Positions 26,207-36,675 of a stretch of DNA of 64,000 nt are shown piece after piece; the first letter of the stretch is position 1, and every line of letters begins with the position of its first letter. The translations under genes and the position numbers were made by a program. The DNA is from Parvimonas micra (GTDB taxonomy: Bacteria > Bacillota > Clostridia > Tissierellales > Peptoniphilaceae). The notes below the pieces were generated by a model. That model was not told where the DNA came from, did no database searches, and worked only from the letters and a program-made list of their open reading frames with translations. The stretch covers positions 186,001 to 250,000 of the forward strand of contig NZ_JAJTJP010000001.1 in assembly GCF_021300775.1 (NCBI RefSeq). The letters are read 5' to 3'.

Positions 26207-27196
26207 ATGGCTAGTGAAATAAAGATTATGACTTTGCGTGAAGCAATAAAGGAAGCAATGTCCGAAGAAATGCGTAGAGATGAAAATGTATTTTTAATGG
26301 GAGAAGATGTTGGTATTTTCGGAGGAGATTTCGGAACTACTGTCGGAATGCTTGAAGAATTTGGAGAAGAAAGAGTTAGAGATTGTCCTATAAGTGAAGC
26401 TGCTATAGCAGGAGCTGCTGCAGGAGCTGCATCAGTAGGAATGCGTCCTATTGTTGATTTAACTTTTATGGATTTTGTTACAATAGCAATGGATGCTATA
26501 GTAAATGAAGCTGCTCCAATGAGATATATGTTAGGTGGAGAAGTTAGTGTACCTGTTGTTTATCGTTGTGCATCAGGTTCAGGTACAGGAGCTGCAGCTC
26601 AACACTGTAAAGCTCTTGAAGCATGGTTCTGCCATATTCCTGGACTAAAAGTAGTTGCACCTGGAACAGTAAATGACGCTTATGGAATTTTAAAAGCTTC
26701 TGTAAGAGATAATAACCCAGTTGTTTTCATCGAATCTAAAGCTCTTTTTGGTAGAAAGGGAGAAGTTAAGATTGGAGAAATAGTTGAAATCGGAAAAGGT
26801 GAAGTTAAAGTTGAAGGAAAAGATGTAACTTTAGTTTCTTGGGGAAGAATGTTAGAAAGAGCTTTACAAGCTGCTGAAGAATTAAAAGCTGAAGGAATTA
26901 GTGTAGAAGTTGTTGATCCAATAACATTAGTACCTTTAGATGAAGAATTAATTGTTGAATCTGTTAAGAAAACGGGAAGACTTGTTCTTTGTCATGATTC
27001 ATTTAAAACAGGTGGATTTGGTGGAGAAATTGCAGCAAGAATTGCTGAAAGTGATGCTTTTGATTATTTAGATGCACCAATCTACAGAGTGGCAGGAGCT
27101 GATACAAATATACCTTCTGCTAAAAACTTAGAAGCGGTAATCGTACCAAGTGTTGAAGATATTAAAAATACTTTAAGAAAAGCAGTTAATAGATAG
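26207..27196 (+). CDS. Dehydrogenase E1 component, beta subunit
   Basis: Partner of the upstream alpha subunit. The 329-residue product follows the E1-beta pattern: TLREAIKEAMSEEM, MGEDVGIFGGDFGTT, CPISEAAIAGAAAGAASVGMRPIVD, then AAAQHCKALEAWFCHIPGLKVVAPGT and the C-terminal transketolase domain (SWGRMLERALQAAEEL). AGGAG lies before the ATG, 22 bases after the alpha-subunit stop. The alpha/beta pair together would decarboxylate or cleave the substrate and pass the acyl unit to a lipoyl domain. Confidence 0.93.
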   Translation: MASEIKIMTLREAIKEAMSEEMRRDENVFLMGEDVGIFGGDFGTTVGMLEEFGEERVRDCPISEAAIAGAAAGAASVGMRPIVDLTFMDFVTIAMDAIVNEAAPMRYMLGGEVSVPVVYRCASGSGTGAAAQHCKALEAWFCHIPGLKVVAPGTVNDAYGILKASVRDNNPVVFIESKALFGRKGEVKIGEIVEIGKGEVKVEGKDVTLVSWGRMLERALQAAEELKAEGISVEVVDPITLVPLDEELIVESVKKTGRLVLCHDSFKTGGFGGEIAARIAESDAFDYLDAPIYRVAGADTNIPSAKNLEAVIVPSVEDIKNTLRKAVNR

Positions 27197-27205
27197 GAGG
27201 AAATT

Positions 27206-28243
27206 ATGTCTGATATAAAATTTAGAGCAACACCAGTTGCAAGATTTTTATCTAAGCAAAATAATATCGACTTATCATTGCTAAAAGGAACAGGTCCAAA
27301 GGGAAGAATTCAAAAAGAAGATGTTCTAAACTTTAAAAATTTTGGAATAATAAAAGTTTCATCTCTTGCAAAGAAGATTGCGGAAGTTGAAGGTGTTGAT
27401 TTGACTAATGTAACTGGAACAGGAGTTAACGGAAAAATACTAAAAGATGATATTTTAGAATTCTTAGCAAATAAAGATGTAATTTCTACAGAAAATGCGG
27501 TTGAAGAACAAGTTGTTGAAACTCAAGAAATTAAAAAATCATATGGTGAAGTTGAAGAAGTTCCAATGTCAATGATGAGAAGAACTGTTGCTAAGAGAAT
27601 GAGTGAAAGCTATTTTACAGCACCTGTTTTTGTAGCGAATATTGAAGTTGATATGACTGAAGTTAAAAACTTAAGAGCAAATATTATGCAACAACTTATT
27701 GATGAAACAGGATACAAACTTACAATTACAGATATAATTTCATTAGCAACAGTTAAGAGTTTGGTAAAACATCCATATGTAAATTGTAGCTTATCCGCTG
27801 ATGGAACAAAGATTTTACTTCATAAGTATGTAAATCTTGCTATGGCTGTTGGCCTTGAAAATGGACTTTTAACACCGGTTGTTAAAAATGCTGAAAAAAT
27901 GAGTTTAAGAGAACTTATGATTTCATTAAAAGACTTAACTAAGAAAGCTGTTGAAATGAAATTAGAGTCAGAAGAATTAGAAGATAGTACATTTACTATC
28001 AGTAACTTAGGTATGTTTGGTATAGATTCTTTTGCTCCAATTATAAATCAACCTAATAGTGCTATATTAGGTGTTAGTGCGACTGTTGATAAACCAGTTG
28101 TAGTAAATGGAGAAATAACTGTAAGACCTATTATGAAATTATCAATTACAGTAGATCATAGAGTCGTTGATGGAATGGAAGCTGCGAAGTTTTTAAATAC
28201 ATTGAAAAATTATTTAGAAAATCCTATTTCAATTTTAGTTTAG
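27206..28243 (+). CDS. Dehydrogenase E2 acyltransferase without lipoyl domain, with two peripheral-subunit-binding domains
   Basis: The catalytic E2 core is clear: the C-terminal 2-oxoacid dehydrogenase acyltransferase domain with SITVDHRVVDGMEAAKF. What is missing is the N-terminal lipoyl domain found in normal E2 proteins. Instead, residues 6-40 and about 50-90 each form a peripheral-subunit-binding domain (PVARFLSKQNNIDLSLLKGTG and SSLAKKIAEVEGVDLTNVTGTG). The ATG at 27206 has AGGAGG upstream, and there is no room for a lipoyl domain in the nine-base gap after E1-beta. The lipoyl domain sits on the next gene product. Length is 345 residues. Confidence 0.9.
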   Translation: MSDIKFRATPVARFLSKQNNIDLSLLKGTGPKGRIQKEDVLNFKNFGIIKVSSLAKKIAEVEGVDLTNVTGTGVNGKILKDDILEFLANKDVISTENAVEEQVVETQEIKKSYGEVEEVPMSMMRRTVAKRMSESYFTAPVFVANIEVDMTEVKNLRANIMQQLIDETGYKLTITDIISLATVKSLVKHPYVNCSLSADGTKILLHKYVNLAMAVGLENGLLTPVVKNAEKMSLRELMISLKDLTKKAVEMKLESEELEDSTFTISNLGMFGIDSFAPIINQPNSAILGVSATVDKPVVVNGEITVRPIMKLSITVDHRVVDGMEAAKFLNTLKNYLENPISILV

Positions 28244-28258
28244 TGTGAGGAGAAAATT

Positions 28259-29986
28259 ATGTTAACAGAAATAATAATGCCAAAAGCTGGTAGTGAAATG
28301 GAAGAAGGCCAAATTGTAAAATGGCTTAAAAAAGAGGGAGACAAAGTTGAAGCCGGAGAAATAATTTTAGAAATTATGACTGATAAGGTTAATATGGAAA
28401 TTGAAGCCGAAGCTTCAGGAACTTTGCTTAAAATTTTAAAACATGATGGAGAAATTGTTCCAGTTATAACAACTATTGCCTATATTGGAGATGAAGGAGA
28501 TGTTATTCCTGAAACTGCTTCAGCACCTGTTAAAGAAGAAGTTAAAGAAGTTGCTAAGGAAGAAGTTAAAGCACAACCAGAAGAAAAAACAACTGAAGCT
28601 AAAGCAGAAGCAAAAAAAGAATTAAAAGATGGTGAATATGATGTTGTTGTAATCGGCGCAGGTCCTGCTGGATATTATTCAGCTATTAAAGCTGCCCAAA
28701 AAGGAGCAAAAGTTGCAATAGCAGAAAATAACAAATTTGGTGGTACTTGCTTAAATAGAGGATGTATACCAACTAAAACTTATCTACAAAATGTTGAAGA
28801 TATAGAAAGAATTAAAGCGTCAAGCAAGAGAGGAATCATTTTAGAAAATGATAATGCTACTATTGACGTTGCAAAGGCTTTAAAATTCAAAAATTCTATA
28901 GTTAAGAAACTTACTGCAGGAGTAGAATTTTTATTAAAGAGTAATTCAGTTGAAATGTTTAAAGAAACTGCTTATATTAATTCAAATGGAAATGTTACTT
29001 TAGAAAGTGGAAAAGAACTTGTATGTGGTTCAATAATTTTTGCTGGTGGTTCTAAATGCGTTAATAATATTAAAGGATCAGATAATTCAAATGTTATAGA
29101 TACTGATGAAGCATTAGATTTAAAAGAAGCACCGGAATCATTAGTAATAATTGGAGCAAATTATATTGGAGTTGAAATGGCTCAAATATTTAGTTCATTT
29201 GGAAGTAAGGTAACTGTTGTTGAAAGAAAAGAATCAGCAATTGATGTTGTAGATTCAGAAGTTTCTTCAATATTAATTAAATCATTAGAAAAATCAGGAA
29301 TTAAATTTATCTTTGGTAAAGAAATTACTGAAATTTCTGGAGAAAAAGTATTAGCTGGTTCAGAAGAAGTTGCAAGTGCAAAAGTAATTCTAGTTACAAC
29401 TAGAGAAGCTGATTTAACAGCATTAAAAGATGTAAATCTTGAAGTTTCTGATGGAAATGTAGTTGCTAATGAAAAAATGCAATCAAGTTTAAAGAATGTA
29501 TATGTTCCTGGAGATGTTAATGGTAAAAATCTTCTAGCACATGCTGCATTTAAAATGGGATATATTGCTGCTTCAGAAATTGTTGAAGGTAAATCAGATA
29601 AATATAATAATAATATCATACCTAGAGCTATTTATACTTATCCAGAAATTGGTAGTGTAGGTTTAACTGAAGAAGAAGCGAAGAAATCTTATGATGTAAA
29701 AGTTGGAAAATTCAATTATGGAGCGAATGGTAGAGCTTTAGCTCACGGAGATTCATCAGGAATGGTTAAGATTATTTCTGATGCAAGATATGGCGAAATT
29801 TTAGGAGCTCATATTGTTGGACCAAGAGCATCAGAATTAATTAATGAAGTTTCAATTTTAATGCAATCAGAAGTTATTGTTGAAGAAGCTATTAAAATGG
29901 TATTTGGACATCCAACTTTCTCAGAAGCAATTTATGAAGCAATTGCAGATATTGAAGGAGTTAGTGTACATTTACCTAAAAAGTAA
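28259..29986 (+). CDS. Dihydrolipoyl dehydrogenase (E3) with N-terminal lipoyl domain
   Basis: A flavoprotein that re-oxidises the dihydrolipoyl group with NAD+. Residues 1-77 are a biotinyl/lipoyl domain with lipoylation Lys43 in MTDKVNMEI. A Glu/Lys/Ala-rich linker (about 80-120) leads to the E3 body: FAD motif VVVIGAGPAGYYSA, redox disulfide CLNRGC (Cys164, Cys169), NAD motif VIIGANYIGVEMAQ and the C-terminal GHPTFSEAI with the catalytic His. The 575-residue length reflects the added domain. This lipoyl domain is the only one in the operon and so probably serves E1 and E2 as well. A terminator follows. Confidence 0.94.
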   Translation: MLTEIIMPKAGSEMEEGQIVKWLKKEGDKVEAGEIILEIMTDKVNMEIEAEASGTLLKILKHDGEIVPVITTIAYIGDEGDVIPETASAPVKEEVKEVAKEEVKAQPEEKTTEAKAEAKKELKDGEYDVVVIGAGPAGYYSAIKAAQKGAKVAIAENNKFGGTCLNRGCIPTKTYLQNVEDIERIKASSKRGIILENDNATIDVAKALKFKNSIVKKLTAGVEFLLKSNSVEMFKETAYINSNGNVTLESGKELVCGSIIFAGGSKCVNNIKGSDNSNVIDTDEALDLKEAPESLVIIGANYIGVEMAQIFSSFGSKVTVVERKESAIDVVDSEVSSILIKSLEKSGIKFIFGKEITEISGEKVLAGSEEVASAKVILVTTREADLTALKDVNLEVSDGNVVANEKMQSSLKNVYVPGDVNGKNLLAHAAFKMGYIAASEIVEGKSDKYNNNIIPRAIYTYPEIGSVGLTEEEAKKSYDVKVGKFNYGANGRALAHGDSSGMVKIISDARYGEILGAHIVGPRASELINEVSILMQSEVIVEEAIKMVFGHPTFSEAIYEAIADIEGVSVHLPKK

Positions 29987-30003
29987 AAATAATAAATTTA
30001 TTT

Positions 30004-30033
30004 AAAAAAGGATAGAAATTCTATCCTTTTTTT
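30004..30033 (+). terminator. Intrinsic terminator after the E3 gene
   Basis: AAAAGGATAG pairs with CTATCCTTTT around AAATT, followed by T. lplA beyond it probably has its own promoter or receives read-through. Confidence 0.9.
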
Positions 30034-30082
30034 AATGAATATGATAAAATATTTTTAATACTTTTGGAATTGAGGAGAAATT

Positions 30083-31009
30083 ATGATTTTTATTAAAAAT
30101 AAAATTACAGATGTATATTTTAATTTAGCTTTAGAAGAGTATATCTTTGAAAAATTTAAAGAAGATGAAGTCTTTATGTTATGGATAAATGAACCATCTG
30201 TAGTTATAGGAAAACATCAAAATTTAATTGAAGAATTAAATATGAAATACTGTTTTGAAAATAAAATAAAGATTGCTAGAAGACTCTCCGGTGGTGGAAC
30301 AGTTGTACATGATTTTGGAAATCTTAATTATACTTACATAACGAATACAACTGGAAATACTGCACTTGATTTTAAGGAATTTTTAAAACCTATGTATAAT
30401 GCTCTCTTAAATTTGAATATTGATGTTCATGTTTCTCCGAGAAATGACTTTAGAGTACAGGATAAGAAAATTTGTGGACATTCGGAATTTATGAGAAAGA
30501 AAAGAGTTTTACATCATGGTTGTATTTTGTTTGATAGTAATTTAGATAAACTAAGAAATGCATTGAATGTAAATAATAAAAAAGTTATTTCAAAATCTGC
30601 AAAATCTGTTAAGAGCAGTGTTGCAAATTTAAAAGAAATTTCAAAATTAGATTATGAAATTTCAGATTTTCTAGAAAAATTAAAAAATGAAATTTTACAA
30701 ACTCAAGAGAATTTTGAAATTTACGAATTAACAAAAGAAGATTTTTTAAATGTAGATAAAATAAAATCTGAAAAATATGCCACAAAAGATTGGATATATG
30801 GACAATCTCCTAAATGTACTTTTTTCTTAGATGAAGAAAGAGATTATACTGTTGAAATTGATGGTGGAAAAATAGAAAAAATCAATATGGGAGATGATAA
30901 TAAATTTGACAGTTTAATAGGAATATATTTTGAGTATGAAGAAATAAAGAATAAATTAGATTTATTAGATATAAATGATATTTATTCTAAGATGCTTTGT
31001 GACATATAA
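30083..31009 (+). CDS. lplA: Lipoate-protein ligase A
   Basis: Attaches lipoate to lipoyl domains. The substrate-binding segment reads ARRLSGGGTVVHDFGNLNY and the second motif is KICGHSEFMRKKRVLHHGCILF, with the conserved Lys for lipoyl-AMP. The C-terminal third forms the accessory domain. The 308-residue length fits LplA. Its place right after an operon whose only lipoyl domain is on E3 suggests that this domain is a main client. Start ATG 30083 has GAGGAG upstream. Confidence 0.93.
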   Translation: MIFIKNKITDVYFNLALEEYIFEKFKEDEVFMLWINEPSVVIGKHQNLIEELNMKYCFENKIKIARRLSGGGTVVHDFGNLNYTYITNTTGNTALDFKEFLKPMYNALLNLNIDVHVSPRNDFRVQDKKICGHSEFMRKKRVLHHGCILFDSNLDKLRNALNVNNKKVISKSAKSVKSSVANLKEISKLDYEISDFLEKLKNEILQTQENFEIYELTKEDFLNVDKIKSEKYATKDWIYGQSPKCTFFLDEERDYTVEIDGGKIEKINMGDDNKFDSLIGIYFEYEEIKNKLDLLDINDIYSKMLCDI

Positions 31010-31043
31010 ACAAGTAAATTATAAGTACTAAAATATATAATTG

Positions 31044-31068
31044 AGCAATTCTAGTAGAATTGCTTTTT
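31044..31068 (+). terminator. Intrinsic terminator after lplA
   Basis: AGCAATTCTA pairs with TAGAATTGCT and is followed by TTTT. Confidence 0.8.
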
Positions 31069-31110
31069 ATTTAAAAATATATAAAAAAGTGCATAAAATC
31101 AACTGTTTTA

Positions 31111-31139
31111 TTTACTTTTTTAAGAATATATGCTATAAT
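31111..31139 (+). promoter_or_regulatory. Promoter of typA
   Basis: TTTACT and TATAAT are separated by 17 bases, with TG one base before the -10 box (extended -10). It lies 41 bases before the typA start. Confidence 0.7.
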
Positions 31140-31180
31140 AAATCGTTATGCGTTGGATTTAAATATAGAAAGGAAAGTAT

Positions 31181-33010
31181 ATGAAAAATATTGAAAACAT
31201 AAGAAACGTAGCGATTATTGCTCACGTTGACCATGGAAAGACTACTTTAGTAGATTGTTTATTAAAAAGTAGTGGTGTTTTTAGAGAAAACCAAGATGTA
31301 AAAGAAAGAGTAATGGACTCAAATGATATAGAAAGAGAAAGAGGAATCACAATTCTTTCGAAAAATACTGCTATTGATTATAAAGGAGTTAAAATTAATG
31401 TAATTGACACTCCGGGACATGCCGATTTTGGTGGAGAAGTTGAACGTGTTTTAAAGATGGCAAATGGTGTTATTTTAGTAGTAGATGCGTTTGAAGGGCC
31501 TATGCCTCAAACAAAATTTGTATTAAGAAAAGCATTTGAACTTAAATTACCTACAATAATTTGTATAAATAAAATCGATAGACCAGAAGCTAGATGTGAA
31601 GAAGTTGTAGATGAAGTTTTAGATTTATTCATACAACTAGATGCTTCAGAAGATTATTTAGAAAGTCCTTTTGTTTTTGCGTCTGCAAGAGCAGGATATG
31701 CAACTATGGATTTTAACAATAAAACAGAAGATATGAAAACTCTTTTAGATGTTATTGTTGATTATATTCCAGCACCAGTTGGAGATGAAAATGCTCCTTT
31801 TAAATTACTTATCTCTACAACTGATTATAATGAGTATGTAGGAAGAATAGGTATTGGTAAAATAGAAAGCGGTAGTGTTAAGCTTGGAGATGATGCTGTA
31901 ATTGTAAACTATAATGATAGCAGTATAAACAAAAAAATAAAAATAACAAAAATATATGAGTTTGAAAATTTATCTAGAAAAGAAGTTGAAAGCTCATCTG
32001 TAGGTAATATAATTGCAGTAACAGGTGTAGAAGGAATTAGTATTGGGGATACACTATGTTCAACAGAAGATCCAACACCACTTCCTTTTGTCAAAATTTC
32101 AGAACCGACACTTGCAATGAATTTTATAGTAAATAATTCTCCTTTTGCAGGAAAAGAAGGAAAGTTTGTTACAAGTAGGCAAATAAGAGCAAGACTTTAT
32201 AAAGAGTTAGAAACAGATGTAAGCTTAAGAGTTGAAGATACAGATTCAACTGATAGTTTTAGAGTTTCAGGAAGAGGAGAACTTCATCTTTCAGTTTTAA
32301 TTGAAAATATGAGAAGAGAAGGATATGAATTCCAAGTTTCAAAACCTGAAGTTCTTTACAAAAAAGATGAAAATGGTAAATTGCTAGAACCTATAGAAAC
32401 AGTAACTATTGATGTTGATCAAGAATTCGTTGGATCAGTTATTGAGAAATTAGGACAAAGAAAAGCTGATTTGATAAATATGAATCCTTCACAAGCTGGA
32501 TATACTAGACTTATTTTTAATATACCTGCTAGAGGCCTTATTGGATATCGTTCAGAATTTTTGACTGATACTAGAGGTAGTGGAACATTAAATACAGAAT
32601 TTAAAGCATATGAGCCATTTAAGGGAGAAATTCCAACAAGAAATGTTGGTTCATTGATTTGTTTTGAAACTGGAGTAGCAACTGCTTACGGATTAAATTC
32701 AGCTCAAGAAAGAGGAACCTTATTTATTTCTCCTCAAGCTGAAGTTTATGAAGGAATGGTTGTAGGGTCAAATGCTAAAGGATTAGATATTGAAGTTAAT
32801 GTTTGTAAAAAGAAACAACAAACAAATATTAGATCCTCTGCTTCTGATGATGCATTAAAACTAAGCCCTCCAAAGATTATGAGTTTAGAAGAAATGTTAG
32901 AATTTATTGAAAGTGATGAATATATTGAAGTAACACCTCAAAGTTTAAGAATGAGAAAAAAAATATTAGATTCACAATTAAGATATAAATCTAAGAAAAA
33001 TAATAAGTAG
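31181..33010 (+). CDS. typA: Ribosome-associated GTPase TypA/BipA
   Basis: A translational GTPase related to EF-G/LepA, involved in ribosome assembly and stress adaptation. The G motifs are AHVDHGKTT, the effector region [33 protein letters not shown] and [10 protein letters not shown]. The C-terminal BipA-specific part includes [21 protein letters not shown]. The 609-residue length is standard. AAAGGAAAG lies before ATG 31181. It looks monocistronic. Confidence 0.96.
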   Translation: MKNIENIRNVAIIAHVDHGKTTLVDCLLKSSGVFRENQDVKERVMDSNDIERERGITILSKNTAIDYKGVKINVIDTPGHADFGGEVERVLKMANGVILVVDAFEGPMPQTKFVLRKAFELKLPTIICINKIDRPEARCEEVVDEVLDLFIQLDASEDYLESPFVFASARAGYATMDFNNKTEDMKTLLDVIVDYIPAPVGDENAPFKLLISTTDYNEYVGRIGIGKIESGSVKLGDDAVIVNYNDSSINKKIKITKIYEFENLSRKEVESSSVGNIIAVTGVEGISIGDTLCSTEDPTPLPFVKISEPTLAMNFIVNNSPFAGKEGKFVTSRQIRARLYKELETDVSLRVEDTDSTDSFRVSGRGELHLSVLIENMRREGYEFQVSKPEVLYKKDENGKLLEPIETVTIDVDQEFVGSVIEKLGQRKADLINMNPSQAGYTRLIFNIPARGLIGYRSEFLTDTRGSGTLNTEFKAYEPFKGEIPTRNVGSLICFETGVATAYGLNSAQERGTLFISPQAEVYEGMVVGSNAKGLDIEVNVCKKKQQTNIRSSASDDALKLSPPKIMSLEEMLEFIESDEYIEVTPQSLRMRKKILDSQLRYKSKKNNK

Positions 33011-33141
33011 CTTATAAATATTGTGTAAATGTGGTATAATAAATATAAGTAAATATGTGACAAAATATATTGTTATAAAAGATTGATTTAGTTGTTGGAA
33101 ATAAAAATATTATAAATTATAGATATTTAGGAGGGATTTGT

Positions 33142-34404
33142 TTGCCTAAGATATTAGTAAGAAAAAGTGGCCCTTTAGAGGGAACTGTAAAAATAGATGG
33201 AGCAAAGAATGCGGCACTTCCAATTATTGCTGCCTCACTTTTAGGAACAGAACCAATTGTTCTTGAAGATGTTCCTAATCTAGTAGATGTTAAAATTATT
33301 TTAAAAGTATTAGAAAGTTTAGGGGCAAAAGTTGAATTTTTATCTGAAAATAGAGTTTCTATTGATTCAAGTAAGATAAATTCTTTTGAGACTGATAGAA
33401 GTTTAATGGAAAAGATGAGAGCTTCATTTTTAGTAATGGGTCCATTATTAGCAAGATTTGGAAGAGCAGATGCATTCTTGCCAGGTGGATGTGCAATAGG
33501 TTCTCGTCCTATTGACTTGCATTTAAAAGGATTTAAAATTTTAGGTGCATTAATTGAAGAAGAGCCAGATAAGATTTCTGCTAGATGTGAAAAATTATAT
33601 GGAGATACTATATATTTAGATTTCCCTTCTGTAGGTGCAACTCAAAACATTATGATGGCAGCAACTTTAGCAAAAGGTGAAACTATAATTGAAAACGCAG
33701 CAAAAGAACCTGAAATTGTTGATTTAGGAAACTTTTTAAATAAAATGGGTGCTAAAATTTCAGGAGCTGGAACTTCTACTATAAGAATTATAGGGGTAGA
33801 AAAATTAGGTGGTACAGTTCATACAATTATTCCTGATAGAATTGAAGCTGCTACATTTATGATAGCTGCAGCTATTACAGGGGGAAAAGTTGTAGTTCAA
33901 AATTGTATTTCAAATCATATTAAACCTGTTATTGCTAAATTAAAAGAAACAGGTGCCTATGTTGTTGTAAATGAGGATGAAGATTCGATTTTTGTAAAAG
34001 GCGGAGAAAAGATTAAAGGTACAGACATTAAGACATTACCTTATCCTGGTTTCCCAACAGATGTTCAAGCTCAATTTATGGCTTATTTATGTGTATGTGA
34101 AGATCAATCAAAAGTTACTGAAACTGTATTTGAAAATAGATTTATGCATGTTGACGAACTTAATAAAATGGGTGCCATAATAGCAACTAGCGGTAAAGAA
34201 GCTAGAATAGCTGGTGTAAGAAAACTTGTTGGAGCTGAAGTTAATGCTACTGATTTAAGAGCGGGAGCAGCTTTAGTTTTAGCTGGACTTGTAGCTGAAG
34301 GCACTACAACAATTGGAAATATATATCATATTGATAGAGGATATAATGATTTTGTAGGAAAGATGAAATCATTAGGAGCAAATATCGAAAGAATAGAAGA
34401 TTAA
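33142..34404 (+). CDS. murA: UDP-N-acetylglucosamine 1-carboxyvinyltransferase
   Basis: First committed step of peptidoglycan synthesis: transfer of enolpyruvate to UDP-GlcNAc. The start is TTG 33142, with AGGAGGG upstream, and gives the expected N-terminus PKILVRKSGPLEGTVKIDGAKNAALPIIAA. The catalytic loop PGGCAIGSRPIDLHL contains Cys117, the residue equivalent to Cys115 that fosfomycin alkylates. The 420-residue length is normal. An extended -10 promoter (TGGTATAAT, ending 33040) lies about 100 bases upstream. Confidence 0.95.
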   Translation: MPKILVRKSGPLEGTVKIDGAKNAALPIIAASLLGTEPIVLEDVPNLVDVKIILKVLESLGAKVEFLSENRVSIDSSKINSFETDRSLMEKMRASFLVMGPLLARFGRADAFLPGGCAIGSRPIDLHLKGFKILGALIEEEPDKISARCEKLYGDTIYLDFPSVGATQNIMMAATLAKGETIIENAAKEPEIVDLGNFLNKMGAKISGAGTSTIRIIGVEKLGGTVHTIIPDRIEAATFMIAAAITGGKVVVQNCISNHIKPVIAKLKETGAYVVVNEDEDSIFVKGGEKIKGTDIKTLPYPGFPTDVQAQFMAYLCVCEDQSKVTETVFENRFMHVDELNKMGAIIATSGKEARIAGVRKLVGAEVNATDLRAGAALVLAGLVAEGTTTIGNIYHIDRGYNDFVGKMKSLGANIERIED

Positions 34405-34408
34405 TTAT

Positions 34409-34438
34409 TTTAGGAAACTAGTTTTAGTTTCCTAAATT
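34409..34438 (+). terminator. Hairpin after murA, weak terminator
   Basis: TTTAGGAAACTA pairs with TAGTTTCCTAAA around GTTT, but only a few T follow. It may end murA transcripts partially and let some continue into recD2. Confidence 0.6.
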
Positions 34439-34455
34439 TGTATATAGGAGCAGTT

Positions 34456-36675
34456 ATGAAGTTAACAGGAGAGATTATAAAAGTTAGATATATAAATGAA
34501 GATAATGGCTACTCAGTTTTTGACTTAAATACAAGTGATGGAGAAATAAAAATTGTTGGAATTTTTGATTCTGTTAACATCGGAGAAAGTTTAGAGGTAG
34601 AGGGCGAATTTACATATGATAACAAATATGGTGAACAACTTAATGTAACTTCCTATAAAAAAATGCTTCCAAGTTCTGTAGTTGAAATCGAAAGATATTT
34701 ATCTAGTGGAATTATTGCTACAATAGGACCTAAAAACGCTGGATATATTGTTGAAAAATTTGGAAAGAAAAGTTTAGATATAGTATTTGATGAAACTGAT
34801 AGACTAATTGAAGTAAGAGGTATTGGAAAGAAAAGTATTGAAAAAATAAAAAAATCTGTTGAAGAATTAAGATTTAGTAAGAATATTTTATTTTATTTAA
34901 GTGGATTAGGTATTAGTTTAAGTTTATCAAAAAAAATCTATAGTATTTTTAGGGAAGATACTTTAGAAATTATAAATGAAAATCCATATAAACTAATAAA
35001 AAATGTAAAAGGTATAGGTTTTTTAAAAGCTGATGAAATAGCTTTAAAAAACAATTTAGATAAAACTAGTCCTTATAGAATAGAATCAGCAATTATTTAT
35101 ATTCTAACTCAAAAAGCAATAAATTTTGGACATGTATTCTATCCTAAAGAAAAACTTACAGAAGAAGTTTCATCATTAATAGGAATAGAAAAAAATTTAA
35201 TTGAACCGATATACATGAATTTATTATTGTCTTCGGATATAGTTGTAGATAATTCTTTTGATGAGCCAAATATATATTTAGATTATCTATATATTTCTGA
35301 GAGCTATATAGCTAGCAAACTTGCTAAAATGGCTTTAAATGAGGATTTTAAAATTTTATTTAATATAGATAAAGAAGTAAAAAAATCTATAGAAAACCAG
35401 TCAATTAAATTATCAGAAATTCAAATAGATGCTATAAAATCTTGTTTTGAAGAGAATATTTCAATTATAACTGGTGGACCTGGAACAGGAAAAACTACAA
35501 TTATTAATACTATTTCTAAAATATTTATAGAAAATGGTTATAATATATCACTTTGTGCTCCAACAGGTAGAGCAGCAAAAAGAATAGAAGAAACTACTGG
35601 AATAGAAGCAAAAACAATACATAGAATGTTAGGATATATTCCAAGCAGTTATGATGATATTGGGCATTTTGAATATAATGAGGATAACCCATTAGATACT
35701 GATGTGATAATCATTGATGAGATGAGTATGGTAGATTTAGTTCTTTTTGAAAAATTATTAAGAGGAATAAAAGATAATACAAAGTTAATTATTGTTGGAG
35801 ATGTTGATCAGCTTCCTAGTGTTGGAGCTGGAAATGTATTAAAAGATTTAATTAATTCTAACAAGATAAAATATACAAAGCTTATTGATATTTTTAGACA
35901 ATCAGAAAATAGTAATATAATAGTTAATGCTCATAAAATTAATAATGGTCAAGAACCGATTTTAAATGAAAAAAATAGTGATTTTTTCTTTTTAAATACG
36001 GATGCACCTTCAATTACTAGAAATGTTGTTGTAGATTTAATAAGTAGAAGACTTCCAAAGGCTTATGGTTATGATTATTCTAAAGATATTCAAATTCTTA
36101 CGCAAAGTAGAAAAGGTATTTGTGGTGTATTTGAACTCAATAAGTTATTACAAGATATATTAAATCCAAAAACAGAAACAAGTGATGAAATTTTGGTTGG
36201 AAATAAATTATTTAGAGTTAATGATAAAGTTATGCAAACTAAAAATAATTATAATTTATCTTTCATTGATGATGAAGGAGAAGAAAATTTTGGTGTTTAT
36301 AATGGAGATATGGGACATATAATTTTCATAGATAAATCAAGCAATAAATTGACGGTTGAAATGGATGATAAAAGATTAATTGAGTATAGTTTAGAGGATT
36401 TAGATAATTTAGAATTAGCTTATGCAATAACAATACATAAGTCACAAGGATCGGAGTTTAAATCTGTAATAATTCCAATGTTTGATGGTTATAAACTACT
36501 TCAAACTAGAAATTTATTATATACTGCTATAACAAGGGCAAAGGAAAATATTGTTTTAGTGGGTGATAAAAATGTTATGAATAATATGATTAGAAATAAT
36601 ACTATCAATAGTAGATATTCAAACTTAGAAAAAAGAATTCAACATTTTTATGGGCTTGTAGAGGATTTGTTATAA
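34456..36675 (+). CDS. recD2: ATP-dependent 5'-3' DNA helicase RecD2
   Basis: A superfamily 1B helicase acting in repair and recombination without RecBC. I choose ATG 34456, with AGGAG upstream, over the upstream TTG. The 739-residue product has an OB-like N-terminal region, helix-hairpin-helix segments (EVRGIGKKSIEKIK; LIKNVKGIGFLKADEIA), the Walker A motif IITGGPGTGKTTIIN at about 340, VIIIDEMSMVD as Walker B and the C-terminal AYAITIHKSQGSEFKSVI motif. Its stop overlaps the comFC start by one base, so translation is coupled. Confidence 0.94.
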   Translation: MKLTGEIIKVRYINEDNGYSVFDLNTSDGEIKIVGIFDSVNIGESLEVEGEFTYDNKYGEQLNVTSYKKMLPSSVVEIERYLSSGIIATIGPKNAGYIVEKFGKKSLDIVFDETDRLIEVRGIGKKSIEKIKKSVEELRFSKNILFYLSGLGISLSLSKKIYSIFREDTLEIINENPYKLIKNVKGIGFLKADEIALKNNLDKTSPYRIESAIIYILTQKAINFGHVFYPKEKLTEEVSSLIGIEKNLIEPIYMNLLLSSDIVVDNSFDEPNIYLDYLYISESYIASKLAKMALNEDFKILFNIDKEVKKSIENQSIKLSEIQIDAIKSCFEENISIITGGPGTGKTTIINTISKIFIENGYNISLCAPTGRAAKRIEETTGIEAKTIHRMLGYIPSSYDDIGHFEYNEDNPLDTDVIIIDEMSMVDLVLFEKLLRGIKDNTKLIIVGDVDQLPSVGAGNVLKDLINSNKIKYTKLIDIFRQSENSNIIVNAHKINNGQEPILNEKNSDFFFLNTDAPSITRNVVVDLISRRLPKAYGYDYSKDIQILTQSRKGICGVFELNKLLQDILNPKTETSDEILVGNKLFRVNDKVMQTKNNYNLSFIDDEGEENFGVYNGDMGHIIFIDKSSNKLTVEMDDKRLIEYSLEDLDNLELAYAITIHKSQGSEFKSVIIPMFDGYKLLQTRNLLYTAITRAKENIVLVGDKNVMNNMIRNNTINSRYSNLEKRIQHFYGLVEDLL

